DNA from: JAEUKQ01 sp044227605
GTDB taxonomy: Bacteria; Pseudomonadota; Alphaproteobacteria; JAEUKQ01
Length of the DNA: 11,266 nt
Assembly: GCA_044227605.1 (NCBI GenBank)
Contig: JBGAWJ010000045.1
Span: forward strand, 1 to 11,266
Direction of reading: 5' to 3'
Under the pieces are notes generated by a model, which was not told where the DNA came from, did no database searches, and saw nothing but the letters and a program-made list of their open reading frames with translations. The translations under genes were made by a program, and so were the position numbers. Below are positions 1 through 6,583 of the stretch, piece by piece (the first letter of the stretch is position 1; each line of letters begins with the position of its first letter).

Positions 1-488
1 AAGGCCCAAGCGTCATGCACGGTTATTTTCAAAAACCTGCAGAGACAAAAGCTGTCCTGTCGGCTGACGGCTGGCTGGATACAGGTGATTTAGGATATAG
101 GCTTGGTGATGAAATTGTCATCACGGGGCGCAGCAAAGATCTGATTATTATCCATGGGCGCAATATTTGGCCCCAAGATATTGAATGGGCACTTGAAACG
201 TTACCGGATATTAAAAAGGGCGATACCGCAGCCTTTGCCATTCAAACGGAAAATAATGAAGAAAAGATTGTTGTTTTGGTAGAATGCCGCCTGCAAGACC
301 CACTTCTGAGACAGCAATTAGTCCATGAGGCCACGGGGGTTATCCGCCGCACCTGCGCGGCTGACGGCCTGGTGGTATTGGTCCCGCCCCGCAGCCTGCC
401 TCACACATCATCAGGAAAACTAAGCCGGTCAAAGGCTAAAGCCAATTATTTGGCAGGCCATTATCAACCGACTAGTCGATCTTCGTGA
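1..488 (+). CDS. Fatty-acyl-AMP ligase / acyl-ACP synthetase, C-terminal part (5' end outside window)
   Basis: This is the C-terminal part of an adenylate-forming (ANL superfamily) enzyme. The frame is open from base 3 without a stop, so the gene begins upstream of the window; the Met at 15 is internal. Visible ANL motifs are GPSVMHGYF at the very start, the hinge motif DTGDLGY, then GRSKDLIIIHGRN followed by WPQDIE. The last is typical of fatty-acyl-AMP ligases rather than acyl-CoA synthetases. The catalytic-lysine motif near the C terminus is SSGKLSR. Such enzymes activate a fatty acid as acyl-AMP and pass it to a carrier protein. Inference: with a ceramide-reductase-like gene directly downstream (4-nt stop/start overlap at 485-488) and a carrier protein plus SPT nearby, it probably charges the sphingolipid acyl carrier protein, like the Caulobacter acyl-ACP synthetase of the spt locus. 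The family call is firm; substrate and acceptor are inferred. Confidence 0.85.
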   Translation, partial: GPSVMHGYFQKPAETKAVLSADGWLDTGDLGYRLGDEIVITGRSKDLIIIHGRNIWPQDIEWALETLPDIKKGDTAAFAIQTENNEEKIVVLVECRLQDPLLRQQLVHEATGVIRRTCAADGLVVLVPPRSLPHTSSGKLSRSKAKANYLAGHYQPTSRSS

Positions 489-1435
489 CCGGCCGTTTAG
501 TAGCCGTTACGGGAGGCAGCGGTTTTGTCGGCAGTCATTTAGTCCGTTTATTACATGAGCAGGGTTGGCGGATCAGGATTCTTTGCCGACGTTTACCCCT
601 TCACCCCTTACTGGCTAACAGTCGGTTTGAAGTGGTGATTGGGGATATGGGAAGCCAACGCTCCCTTCGCCAATTGGTTAAAGGCTGTTCACTGATCATT
701 CATGCGGCCGGTCTAATTAAGGCCGCTAAAGCTAAGGATTTTTTTCAGGTCAACCACCAGCAAACCAGGACTTTTGCAGAAATCGTCCAGCGTGAATGTC
801 TGGAAGGTCGCTTTATCTTTATTTCTTCCCTAGCGGCACGGGAAAAATTATCTGTTTACGGTCTTAGTAAATTTTATGCTGAGGAAGATTTGAAAAAAAT
901 AACCGGGCTTCAAACAACCATTATCCGTCCACCGGCCGTATATGGCGAATTTGACCAAGAAATTTTATCCCTAATAAAGTTAGTAAATAAGGGTTTCGGG
1001 CCAATCTTAGGCAGCCTAAAATCTAGGTTTTCCCTTATTCATGTACATGACCTGGCTCGTTTTATTACCTATATTGCGAACGATCCCGAAGCAGTCAACA
1101 AAAGCTTTGAACCCGATGACGGCAAAAAAGGGGGATATTTGTGGATTGACATGATCCGTGAAACAGCCCGAATTTTGCATCAAAAACATCTGTCCGTTTT
1201 ACGAATCCCAGCCTGGCTGCTAAAAAGTTATGCTGTCTTTGCAGCCATGATGCAAGGGGTTAACCCAACATCAATCAATATTTTAGGGCATGGGAAAATC
1301 CGTGAAATTCTGCATCCTGATTGGGTTTGCCATTTCCCGGAAACAAATTGGCCGAAAGGATGGCAACCCCTCATCCCTCTTTCTGAGGGATTAACCCGTA
1401 CGATCTCAGCCTACCGGCAGATGGGCTGGCTATAA
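485..1435 (+). CDS. cerR: NAD(P)-dependent epimerase/dehydratase-type SDR, probable 3-ketosphinganine/ceramide reductase
   Basis: This is an extended short-chain dehydrogenase of 316 aa. It has the Rossmann nucleotide-binding motif TGGSGFVGSHL at residues 9-19, the strand-turn motif HAAG near residue 73, and the catalytic Ser-Tyr-Lys set: serines in FISS at 114-115 and YGLSK with Tyr125 and Lys129. It starts at GTG 485, which overlaps the TGA of the upstream ligase by four bases (GTGA), so the two are translationally coupled. The segment SSLAARE before the YxxxK motif is typical of the alphaproteobacterial proteins encoded next to serine palmitoyltransferase. In Caulobacter the equivalent gene, CerR, reduces the 3-keto group of the long-chain-base or ceramide intermediate. 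The role here is inferred from neighbours (ligase, SPT, carrier protein); the SDR call itself is firm. It ends 30 bases from the convergent SPT gene. Confidence 0.75.
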   Translation: MTGRLVAVTGGSGFVGSHLVRLLHEQGWRIRILCRRLPLHPLLANSRFEVVIGDMGSQRSLRQLVKGCSLIIHAAGLIKAAKAKDFFQVNHQQTRTFAEIVQRECLEGRFIFISSLAAREKLSVYGLSKFYAEEDLKKITGLQTTIIRPPAVYGEFDQEILSLIKLVNKGFGPILGSLKSRFSLIHVHDLARFITYIANDPEAVNKSFEPDDGKKGGYLWIDMIRETARILHQKHLSVLRIPAWLLKSYAVFAAMMQGVNPTSINILGHGKIREILHPDWVCHFPETNWPKGWQPLIPLSEGLTRTISAYRQMGWL

Positions 1436-1465
1436 AGTATAGAACAAACAGTCAGGAGGCTTCGA

Positions 1466-2518
1466 TCAAGCCACAGCCATGCTAGCCAGGGGCTGACCCG
1501 TAAAATAACTGATTTTATCTGCAACCTGTTTGACAATTTCCACGACTTTTTGCAACTGATCCTGCTGGTGGGCGCTGCAAATGCTAAAACGCAATAAAGC
1601 CGTTCCCATAGGGGTTGCCGGTGGTAAAGCCATATTGGCATAAACGCCGCTGTGCAACAACATTTGCCAGAAACGAAACCCTGTTCCCGGATCAGGCATA
1701 TAGATTGGAACAACCGGACTTTTGGTGGTACCTAAACGGAACCCTAACTGCTGCAGGCGCTGATAGAAAAATTCCACATTCTGCCACAGACGAAGCCTTA
1801 GCGCTGGCTCTTGTCCTACAATCTTTAGTGCCATCCGTACAGAGGCCATCGTTGCTGGCGGCAAGGACGCAGTAAACATATAAGGACGGCAGGCCAAGCG
1901 CAAATATTCAAATTGGGGATGGTCGGATACGCAAAACCCCCCAACTGCCCCTAAACTTTTACTAAATGTTCCAACCACAAAATCAATATCGGCCTCAACC
2001 CCATCCTCTTGGCATAGGCCCCGACCCGTTTTACCCAGCACGCCCATGGAATGGCGGAAACGAATAACCGTGGCACTTCCCAGTTTTGCTCCATCGTAAA
2101 TGCTGGCATGGGAATCAGCATCAAGCAACAAGAAATCATCCGGGCCTGCCAGGGTTGAAATAATGCCTAAATTAGCCTGGTATCCGGTTGAAAAAACCAT
2201 GCAATATTTTTTATCGTAAAACTTAGCCAAATCATCTTCTAACCCCTGATGGTCAGCATAGCTGCCGTTGGCAATCCTCGAACCGGTAGTACCTGTCCCT
2301 GATTCCTGCACCGCCTTGATGGATGCCTCTTGACAACGCTTATCAAAGGTCAGACCCAAATAATTATTAGTCCCCATCAAAATCGTATGCCGGCCTTCAA
2401 TGATCGCTTCGGTTTGCGACAATATTTGTTGCATTTGCACGGTGAATGGACTATCCCCCGAAGCTTTCAACCGTTGGAATTGCTGCTGTATATTTTGGAA
2501 CCTGTCAAATAATCCCAT
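1466..2518 (-). pseudogene. spt: Serine palmitoyltransferase with a large in-frame internal deletion (probably inactive)
   Basis: This is an alpha-oxoamine synthase family member (PLP fold type I) of 350 aa; homologues are about 400-420 aa. SPT would condense serine with an acyl thioester to 3-ketosphinganine in the cytoplasm. Conserved parts are NNYLGLTFD (51-59), GTGTTGSR (74-81), STGYQAN (110-116), DADSHASIYDG with the PLP-stacking His137, the PLP Schiff-base lysine in GTFSKS (Lys187), PPATP (299-303) and Arg310 in LLRFS. Between RFRH (153-156) and HSMG (156-159) the family normally has about 55 more residues, including the EGVYSM region and VDEAH, whose Asp contacts the PLP nitrogen. Here the two flanks are fused at one histidine codon (2051-2053). 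The frame stays open. ATG 2518 is preferred over TTG 2524 because AAGAGG at 2525-2530 lies 6 nt upstream of it. BioF or Kbl are alternatives by family, but the carrier protein and SDR neighbours favour SPT. It could also be an assembly error. Confidence 0.8.
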
Positions 2519-2524
2519 GCTCAA

Positions 2525-2530
2525 CCTCTT
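2525..2530 (-). promoter_or_regulatory. Ribosome binding site of spt, overlapping the stop of the carrier protein gene
   Basis: On the minus strand the sequence TAAGAGG combines the carrier-protein TAA stop (2529-2531) with a purine-rich Shine-Dalgarno (AAGAGG). ATG 2518 follows after a 6-nt spacer. This decides the SPT start in favour of ATG 2518 over the in-frame TTG at 2524, and indicates translational coupling of the two genes. Confidence 0.6.
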
Positions 2531-2828
2531 AACTTTCTGCGGCCAATTTAATGATAATATTCGCCAAATCCTCCACCGTTTTAATCTCCGGCATCAGGTT
2601 AAGCGGTATGGTAACGTCAAATTTCTCTTCTAAATCCATCATCAAATCCATTACCCCTAAAGAATCGAGGTTCAAATCAGCAGATAAATCAGTTTTAAGC
2701 GTGATGTTTTGAGTTGTTGATGATTTGTTATAACACCCCAAGATATCGACAATTTGTGGTAATATCTTATCTATAAGCAGCGCCGGACGGGACAATTTCT
2801 TACTCGATATCGTTTTTAAATTAATCAT
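2529..2828 (-). CDS. Acyl carrier protein of the sphingolipid locus
   Basis: This is a 99-aa acyl carrier protein. The 4'-phosphopantetheine attachment motif is LNLDSLGVMD with Ser56, followed by helix II with the acidic stretch LMMDLEEKFDV and the hydrophobic helix IV region TVEDLANIIIKL. An N-terminal extension of roughly 15-20 residues precedes the usual ACP start, so it is longer than the typical AcpP of about 78 aa. ATG 2828 is the start; a weak GAG lies about 11 nt upstream. The stop overlaps the RBS of the SPT gene. ACPs encoded beside spt in Caulobacter and sphingomonads act as the acyl donor for SPT, and that role is inferred here. The ligase at 1-488 would be the loading enzyme. This gene is the first of its block after the intergenic repeat, so a promoter is expected between 2829 and 2928; no convincing -35/-10 pair was found. 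Confidence 0.88.
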   Translation of the reverse strand: MINLKTISSKKLSRPALLIDKILPQIVDILGCYNKSSTTQNITLKTDLSADLNLDSLGVMDLMMDLEEKFDVTIPLNLMPEIKTVEDLANIIIKLAAES

Positions 2829-2928
2829 TATATTAGCATCTCAATATTTTACGTACTTCATCTTACCCCAACGGGCGAACGAATAAAAATCACGATTTAT
2901 GACAATTTATTACAAAAAATTATTTGCC

Positions 2929-2973
2929 AAAAAAACAGCAGCCTTTTGTGGATAACACAAGCATTATTGCTGC
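2929..2973 (-). terminator. Probable rho-independent terminator of the minus-strand lipid-headgroup trio
   Basis: Read on the minus strand, an interrupted stem-loop is followed directly by a run of seven T (plus-strand A-run 2929-2935). The outer arm CAGCA (2936-2940) can pair with TGCTG (2968-2972). The inner arms TTGTG (2946-2950) and CACAA (2956-2960) pair around a GATAA loop. An internal loop separates the two helices, so the stem is imperfect. It lies about 50 nt beyond the stop of the gene ending at 3022 and would separate that transcript from the carrier-protein/SPT transcript. Confidence 0.45.
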
Positions 2974-3007
2974 ATGGGCATTATTGCTGCATGGGCATTA
3001 TTGCTGC
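2961..3007. repeat. 17-bp tandem direct repeat, about 2.8 units
   Basis: The unit GCATTATTGCTGCATGG occurs exactly at 2961-2977 and 2978-2994, followed by its first 13 bases at 2995-3007. It lies in the 193-nt spacer between the stop of the Tam41-like gene (3022) and the start of the carrier-protein gene (2828). Each unit carries TGCTG, which can pair with the CAGCAGC beside the A-run, so the repeat overlaps the distal arm of the putative terminator. A 17-bp period does not preserve a reading frame, so it is not a coding repeat. Confidence 0.9.
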
Positions 3008-3021
3008 CAGGATAAAGTTCA

Positions 3022-4020
3022 TTATTTCTTCAATATTTTTTGTTGGCGGCGCTTCGCATAAAAACGGGTTAGTAACACCGGCAATGATAAAAGAGGATGA
3101 CGTAGGTTCCAAGCGGAGACTGGAATATCAATACCGCTATGCCTTTTTATTTTCCATAATGCATAAGGAAGCGCCCCTTGAAATGTAAACAATGCCTTAA
3201 TCAAGCGCAGAACATTTAGCACTTTCCCCACCAAACGCTGGCTGAACCACCCCCATTTATTCACACAACGTTTCAAATATTGCCTGCTGGCCGAAGATCC
3301 GGCTTTTACAAAATAATTTTCTTCCCTGTTATGGGCGATAATAGTGGGGAAGCCTTTAAAGGCCGCCGCGCTTAACAGGTCATAATATTCTTTTGATCGT
3401 TGATATAACTGGGTAGCGCGATTATCCTTTTCAACGCGGATTTCCGCTTTGTAGGTTTGCTGGAACCCCGAAACCCAAAGAAGTGAGGGGGAAAAGATTT
3501 GCGGCACCAGCGGCAAACTATGCCCAATCATCGTGATAACAGCTTGCGATAAAATCAGGATGATTTTTTGCCTGACAGTCTCATCAGCTGCAAAAACCAA
3601 GCGTACAGGCTGGCAAAAGCGCGCCCATAAAGCGGATTGTAGGCTATAGCCAGCATTGCCCCGACGAAATTGTTTGAGGCTGATAACAGCGTATTTAGCC
3701 CTTATTACTTGCCCCTGCCACTTTAACTCGATATAATATACACTGGGTGGCAACAACCAGTTAGCAACAGCCTGAATTTTATTTTGGTACGTTCCTTGAT
3801 AGCCTGGTACCAAGACATAAAAGTCGAATAAATTATCGCCTAAATTTTGGCTTTGCTGATCGATATTCCAAAGACAGGATCCGTAAAATAAAATCCCTAG
3901 GGCGCTTGGATAATATTCTTTTAAATAGTCCCTAAAAACCCCAACCGCCGGATGGGATGGTTTTTCAATCTCTTGCTGGATCAAGGAATATAATCCGGTT
4001 TGTCGGGTAGGATCTTTCAT
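3022..4020 (-). CDS. cpgA: Tam41-like nucleotidyltransferase, probable lipid-phosphate cytidylyltransferase
   Basis: This is a 332-aa protein with no signal peptide. The N-terminal part resembles the Tam41/Mmp37 type of nucleotidyltransferase (mitochondrial CDP-diacylglycerol synthase). It has the Gly-Ser motif in FYGSCLW (Gly47, Ser48), an acidic strand DNLFDFYVLV (Asp62, Asp66), then AKYAVISLKQF and a downstream segment ending RFCQPVRLVF. These match the KYGVIS and GRxxKPV regions of Tam41. The middle is charged and the C-terminal 50 residues are basic (ends RRQQKILKK), which suits membrane-surface binding. ATG 4020 is chosen 4 nt after the kinase stop; an in-frame TTG at 4038 would overlap the kinase. 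It is last in the trio with a lipid kinase and a CDP-alcohol phosphotransferase. Inference: it activates a lipid phosphate (ceramide 1-phosphate or phosphatidate) with CTP. The symbol follows positional analogy to Caulobacter cpgA and is tentative. Confidence 0.55.
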   Translation of the reverse strand: MKDPTRQTGLYSLIQQEIEKPSHPAVGVFRDYLKEYYPSALGILFYGSCLWNIDQQSQNLGDNLFDFYVLVPGYQGTYQNKIQAVANWLLPPSVYYIELKWQGQVIRAKYAVISLKQFRRGNAGYSLQSALWARFCQPVRLVFAADETVRQKIILILSQAVITMIGHSLPLVPQIFSPSLLWVSGFQQTYKAEIRVEKDNRATQLYQRSKEYYDLLSAAAFKGFPTIIAHNREENYFVKAGSSASRQYLKRCVNKWGWFSQRLVGKVLNVLRLIKALFTFQGALPYALWKIKRHSGIDIPVSAWNLRHPLLSLPVLLTRFYAKRRQQKILKK

Positions 4021-4024
4021 GGAT

Positions 4025-5020
4025 TTATGAAATAACAAAGGGGATAATGGGGGAAGTTACAAGTTCTATCGGGTGAACATCTGAAACAGGTATCTCTTCG
4101 CCATCAAAAAAACTAGGGCAATCAATCCCTATGACTATTCTGCTGGTTCTGCCACTCTGATAACCATGCTTAATCATCCATGCGGTTGGCCGTCCACACA
4201 AAATTGGGCCTATAGCAAAAAGCCAACGAAAGGCAGGAAAAGGCACAGATAAATAACGGATGGCCCCTTCCCCCTTCCCCCAAAAAACTTTCAAGCCAAA
4301 ACTCATCCGGCTTAAAGTGGTTGCCAGAAAAAGGGTCTGCTTTGATAGGATGGGCAGCCGGTCTTCAAGAATGATTTTTGCGGGATATCCTTGATACAGC
4401 GATTGCGCTTGATCAGTTGGAGACACCAATCCGATAGTCATTTTGATCGCCTGCCATACACTGCGTACCAGGGGCAAAAGGACAGATAGCGTTGATTTTA
4501 TGGTTTTGACACGCATATGTTGGCGGCTGCTGATGGTGGCATTCGTAAAAGCAGCCGTACCAAAAAAGAACCCGATTTTAGGCACAGCCTTGGCGGAATG
4601 ATTTAAAACCATGGCAGGCTTTGCTAGGACATTGAGTTTTGTTAAACCTTGTTGATCGATTTTTTCAAGCAATTGGGCCACGGATATTTGGAGGCCTAAT
4701 TCACCGGCAATGAGATTCGTCGTGCCCCCAGTCATTAAAGCCAGTAATGGCAGGTTAGAAAAGCCGGTTTTCTGATATAAAAGGCTTAAGATATGGTGGA
4801 TGGTGCCATCCCCGCCATTTAAAATAATTAGGTCAGGCTTATCTCGGATGAGCTGATTAATGATTTCTTCTAATTCGCGAAGATGGGGTGGGATATGGTG
4901 GGTAACATTCGGATAGAAACGTAAAATATGGCACAACTCCGCCAAATGGTTGGATTCCCGGTTGCGCCAACTATGCGGGTTAGTGATAACGGCAACCGCC
5001 GGACTCACTCGGTTAGCCAT
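4025..5020 (-). CDS. cpgB: Diacylglycerol/sphingosine-kinase family lipid kinase, probable ceramide kinase
   Basis: This is a 331-aa lipid kinase of the DAGK catalytic-domain family. Motifs in order are the N-terminal strand VITNPHS (11-17), the nucleotide-binding GGDGT (69-73) within LNGGDGTIHH, GGTTNLIAGELG (98-109) corresponding to the usual GGTxNDFA segment, and the C-terminal catalytic-type DGE at 306-308. It would phosphorylate a lipid hydroxyl with ATP at the inner membrane face. ATG 5020 is preferred because it overlaps the upstream TGA (5005-5007) by only 16 nt and opens directly into the family's first strand. The longer frame back to 5128 would overlap the upstream gene by 124 nt with unrelated sequence. 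It sits between the phosphotransferase and the Tam41-like gene. In Caulobacter the kinase in the corresponding cluster position (CpgB) is a ceramide kinase; ceramide or long-chain base as substrate here is inferred. Confidence 0.8.
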   Translation of the reverse strand: MANRVSPAVAVITNPHSWRNRESNHLAELCHILRFYPNVTHHIPPHLRELEEIINQLIRDKPDLIILNGGDGTIHHILSLLYQKTGFSNLPLLALMTGGTTNLIAGELGLQISVAQLLEKIDQQGLTKLNVLAKPAMVLNHSAKAVPKIGFFFGTAAFTNATISSRQHMRVKTIKSTLSVLLPLVRSVWQAIKMTIGLVSPTDQAQSLYQGYPAKIILEDRLPILSKQTLFLATTLSRMSFGLKVFWGKGEGAIRYLSVPFPAFRWLFAIGPILCGRPTAWMIKHGYQSGRTSRIVIGIDCPSFFDGEEIPVSDVHPIELVTSPIIPFVIS

Positions 5021-6198
5021 GATGACAAAGGATTCTTTTTGTTTTTTGCTAACTGCGCCTGTACCAGCCGCACCAAATGGAACAGCAAAGAAAATACAGT
5101 CCATATACCAACCCAGACTAAGCCCCATTCAGGCCGGTCGAATATCATAAAAGCAGTTAAAATCAGAAGATTGGGGTTGCGGCGTGCCGTTATCAAACGG
5201 AAAAAAGAATCAGCCCGTTGCCAAACATGAATATGCATCCCAAAAACCCGGACAAAGTACCCCTCAATTAGGCGTTGCACCAAGTAACCACTCAAAATGC
5301 AGAATAGCAGCAGGTCGGCTCCAACCCAGGGGAAATTTAATTGATAAACGTTAAGTACCCCGTACCACCAAGCCCACCACCAGAAAGGAGGATGGATTAA
5401 ATCAATGCCATGATCAAAAATGTCGCCTAGCCGCGAAGAAGTTAAGGTGACGCGCGCCAGCTTCCCGTCAACTGTATCCAATAGAGTCATGATCCATCCA
5501 GCAATCAGTCCTTCAGCAAATAACCCCTTATAAAACAGCCATGTGGCCAGCAGCATAAGTAAAAAACCAATACTGGTGACACTATTTGGGGTTAATCTTA
5601 AAAAAGCTGATAATCGGGTTAATGGTAGAGCAATGGGCGGCCAGATATATTTGGTAACAATATCGGTAACCCCTTTATAAGAACCATCAAACATGACCTT
5701 TTCAATTTGATTCTTCGGTACCTTTCCCACTTTTAAAACATAGGGAATGTATTTTTTCCGCAATTTCCGATGATATTGTTGTGCCATCTCAACGGCTTGA
5801 CAAAAGCGCATTTCACCATGCTGGCCTGGTTGAATATCTATTTTTAACAGCAAAGTTTGTAATTCTTCAAGACTGCAGCTTTTGAGGTAAGCGGCGACTA
5901 TGACAAAACCCGTTCCCTCTTGCGCTATCAAGACTGTATTGGGCCTACCTACCAGCGCGTCAAAAGTGACCTGGTCAATAATGTACTCGCCGTTCATCAA
6001 AAATACTTTATCCGGCACTGCTGGCAATCGCGCAAAATCTTCTGCTAACTGATTTTGATCATCCGCCATATGTATCTCTGACCCACCCACCGGTTTCATT
6101 AAGCGTTGCCAACGATCTTTAGGGGTCAATCCCCAAACTTTAAGCGGGGAACTATGAAAAACATAGGCAGCAATCGTTGACGCAGGTAGATCATTCAT
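5005..6198 (-). CDS. cpgC: CDP-alcohol phosphotransferase with N-terminal nucleotidyltransferase-like domain
   Basis: This is a polytopic membrane enzyme of 397 aa. The complete CDP-alcohol phosphotransferase signature D-G-x2-A-R-x8-G-x3-D-x3-D is present: DGKLAR (Asp244, Gly245, Ala248, Arg249), then Gly258, Asp262 and Asp266. About six hydrophobic segments fill residues 200-385. The first 175 residues are soluble and look like a degenerate nucleotidyltransferase-type domain, with no glycine-rich GxGTRL loop. They are joined by a linker containing GVTDIVTKY and LTPNSVT, as in bifunctional cytidylyltransferase/phosphotransferase proteins. ATG 6198 is chosen because GGGAAGA lies 9 nt upstream; in-frame ATG 6216 has no RBS and would add six residues. 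It is the first gene of the trio. The reaction is transfer of a phosphoalcohol from a CDP-linked donor with release of CMP; donor and acceptor are unknown. Analogy to the Caulobacter ceramide-phosphoglycerate genes is inference. Confidence 0.75.
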   Translation of the reverse strand: MNDLPASTIAAYVFHSSPLKVWGLTPKDRWQRLMKPVGGSEIHMADDQNQLAEDFARLPAVPDKVFLMNGEYIIDQVTFDALVGRPNTVLIAQEGTGFVIVAAYLKSCSLEELQTLLLKIDIQPGQHGEMRFCQAVEMAQQYHRKLRKKYIPYVLKVGKVPKNQIEKVMFDGSYKGVTDIVTKYIWPPIALPLTRLSAFLRLTPNSVTSIGFLLMLLATWLFYKGLFAEGLIAGWIMTLLDTVDGKLARVTLTSSRLGDIFDHGIDLIHPPFWWWAWWYGVLNVYQLNFPWVGADLLLFCILSGYLVQRLIEGYFVRVFGMHIHVWQRADSFFRLITARRNPNLLILTAFMIFDRPEWGLVWVGIWTVFSLLFHLVRLVQAQLAKNKKNPLSSWLTE

Positions 6199-6216
6199 CG
6201 ATAAAAATCTTCCCAT

Positions 6217-6583
6217 AAATCACAGAAAAAAATCAAAAACTTGATAACAAGCACTCGGGCCAACATAGCGCAAATTTATGATTATTCAATCAGTTTTTTA
6301 GGTAATAAATCTTGATGAAGATCCAGTACAGGAGATATTCTATGCAGCTGTTCAAATAGCTTTTATGCCCATAACCGCAAAGTTTCCCTTGAGATGATGT
6401 CAAGTAGCACGAAAACTTATTTTATCTCAGAAATATATTTTCTTAGCATCATTCAGATACAATCGAAACGAGCGCACCCCAGGATAGTTTCAAGCCAACG
6501 CATTAACTCAAAAAATGATAGGCCAGGTGCTTACAATCAAATAATATCTTGCGTTACAGACGTAATTATTAGATGATTTAGCT
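6217..6583. other. 367-nt divergent intergenic region
   Basis: This AT-rich spacer separates the minus-strand lipid-headgroup genes from the plus-strand metallophosphoesterase, so it must hold promoters for both directions. It contains two short perfect inverted repeats: ATCTT-GATG-AAGAT at 6309-6322 and CTTGA-N7-TCAAG at 6388-6404. The frames inside it lack a ribosome binding site and any recognisable motif, so no gene is called. No tRNA, small RNA or insertion sequence was recognised. Confidence 0.5.
6262..6289 (-). promoter_or_regulatory. Possible sigma-70 promoter for the minus-strand trio
   Basis: On the minus strand TTGAAT (6284-6289) is followed after 16 nt by TATGTT (6262-6267). Each hexamer matches four of six consensus positions. 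The position, about 60 nt upstream of the phosphotransferase start, is suitable. The background is AT-rich, so chance matches are likely. Confidence 0.25.

Noticed and set aside
1458..1472. Perfect hairpin GGCTT-CGATC-AAGCC between the convergent SDR and SPT genes, a possible bidirectional terminator
   Set aside because: It has only 5 bp, overlaps the SPT stop codon and lacks a T-run in either direction.
1615..1875. 86-aa plus-strand frame opposite the SPT gene
   Set aside because: It is antisense to conserved SPT coding sequence and shows no motif of its own.
5021..5128. Upstream extension of the lipid kinase by 36 residues
   Set aside because: It would overlap the phosphotransferase coding region by 124 nt, and the added residues do not resemble the kinase family; ATG 5020 fits the first conserved strand.
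6342..6359. Five-codon frame (ATG CAG CTG TTC AAA TAG) preceded by AGGAG, a possible leader peptide
   Set aside because: It is extremely short, has no attenuator hairpin or codon theme, and lies over 200 nt from the next gene.
6394..6576. 60-aa open frame in the divergent spacer
   Set aside because: There is no ribosome binding site, domain or coding bias; the spacer is expected to be regulatory.
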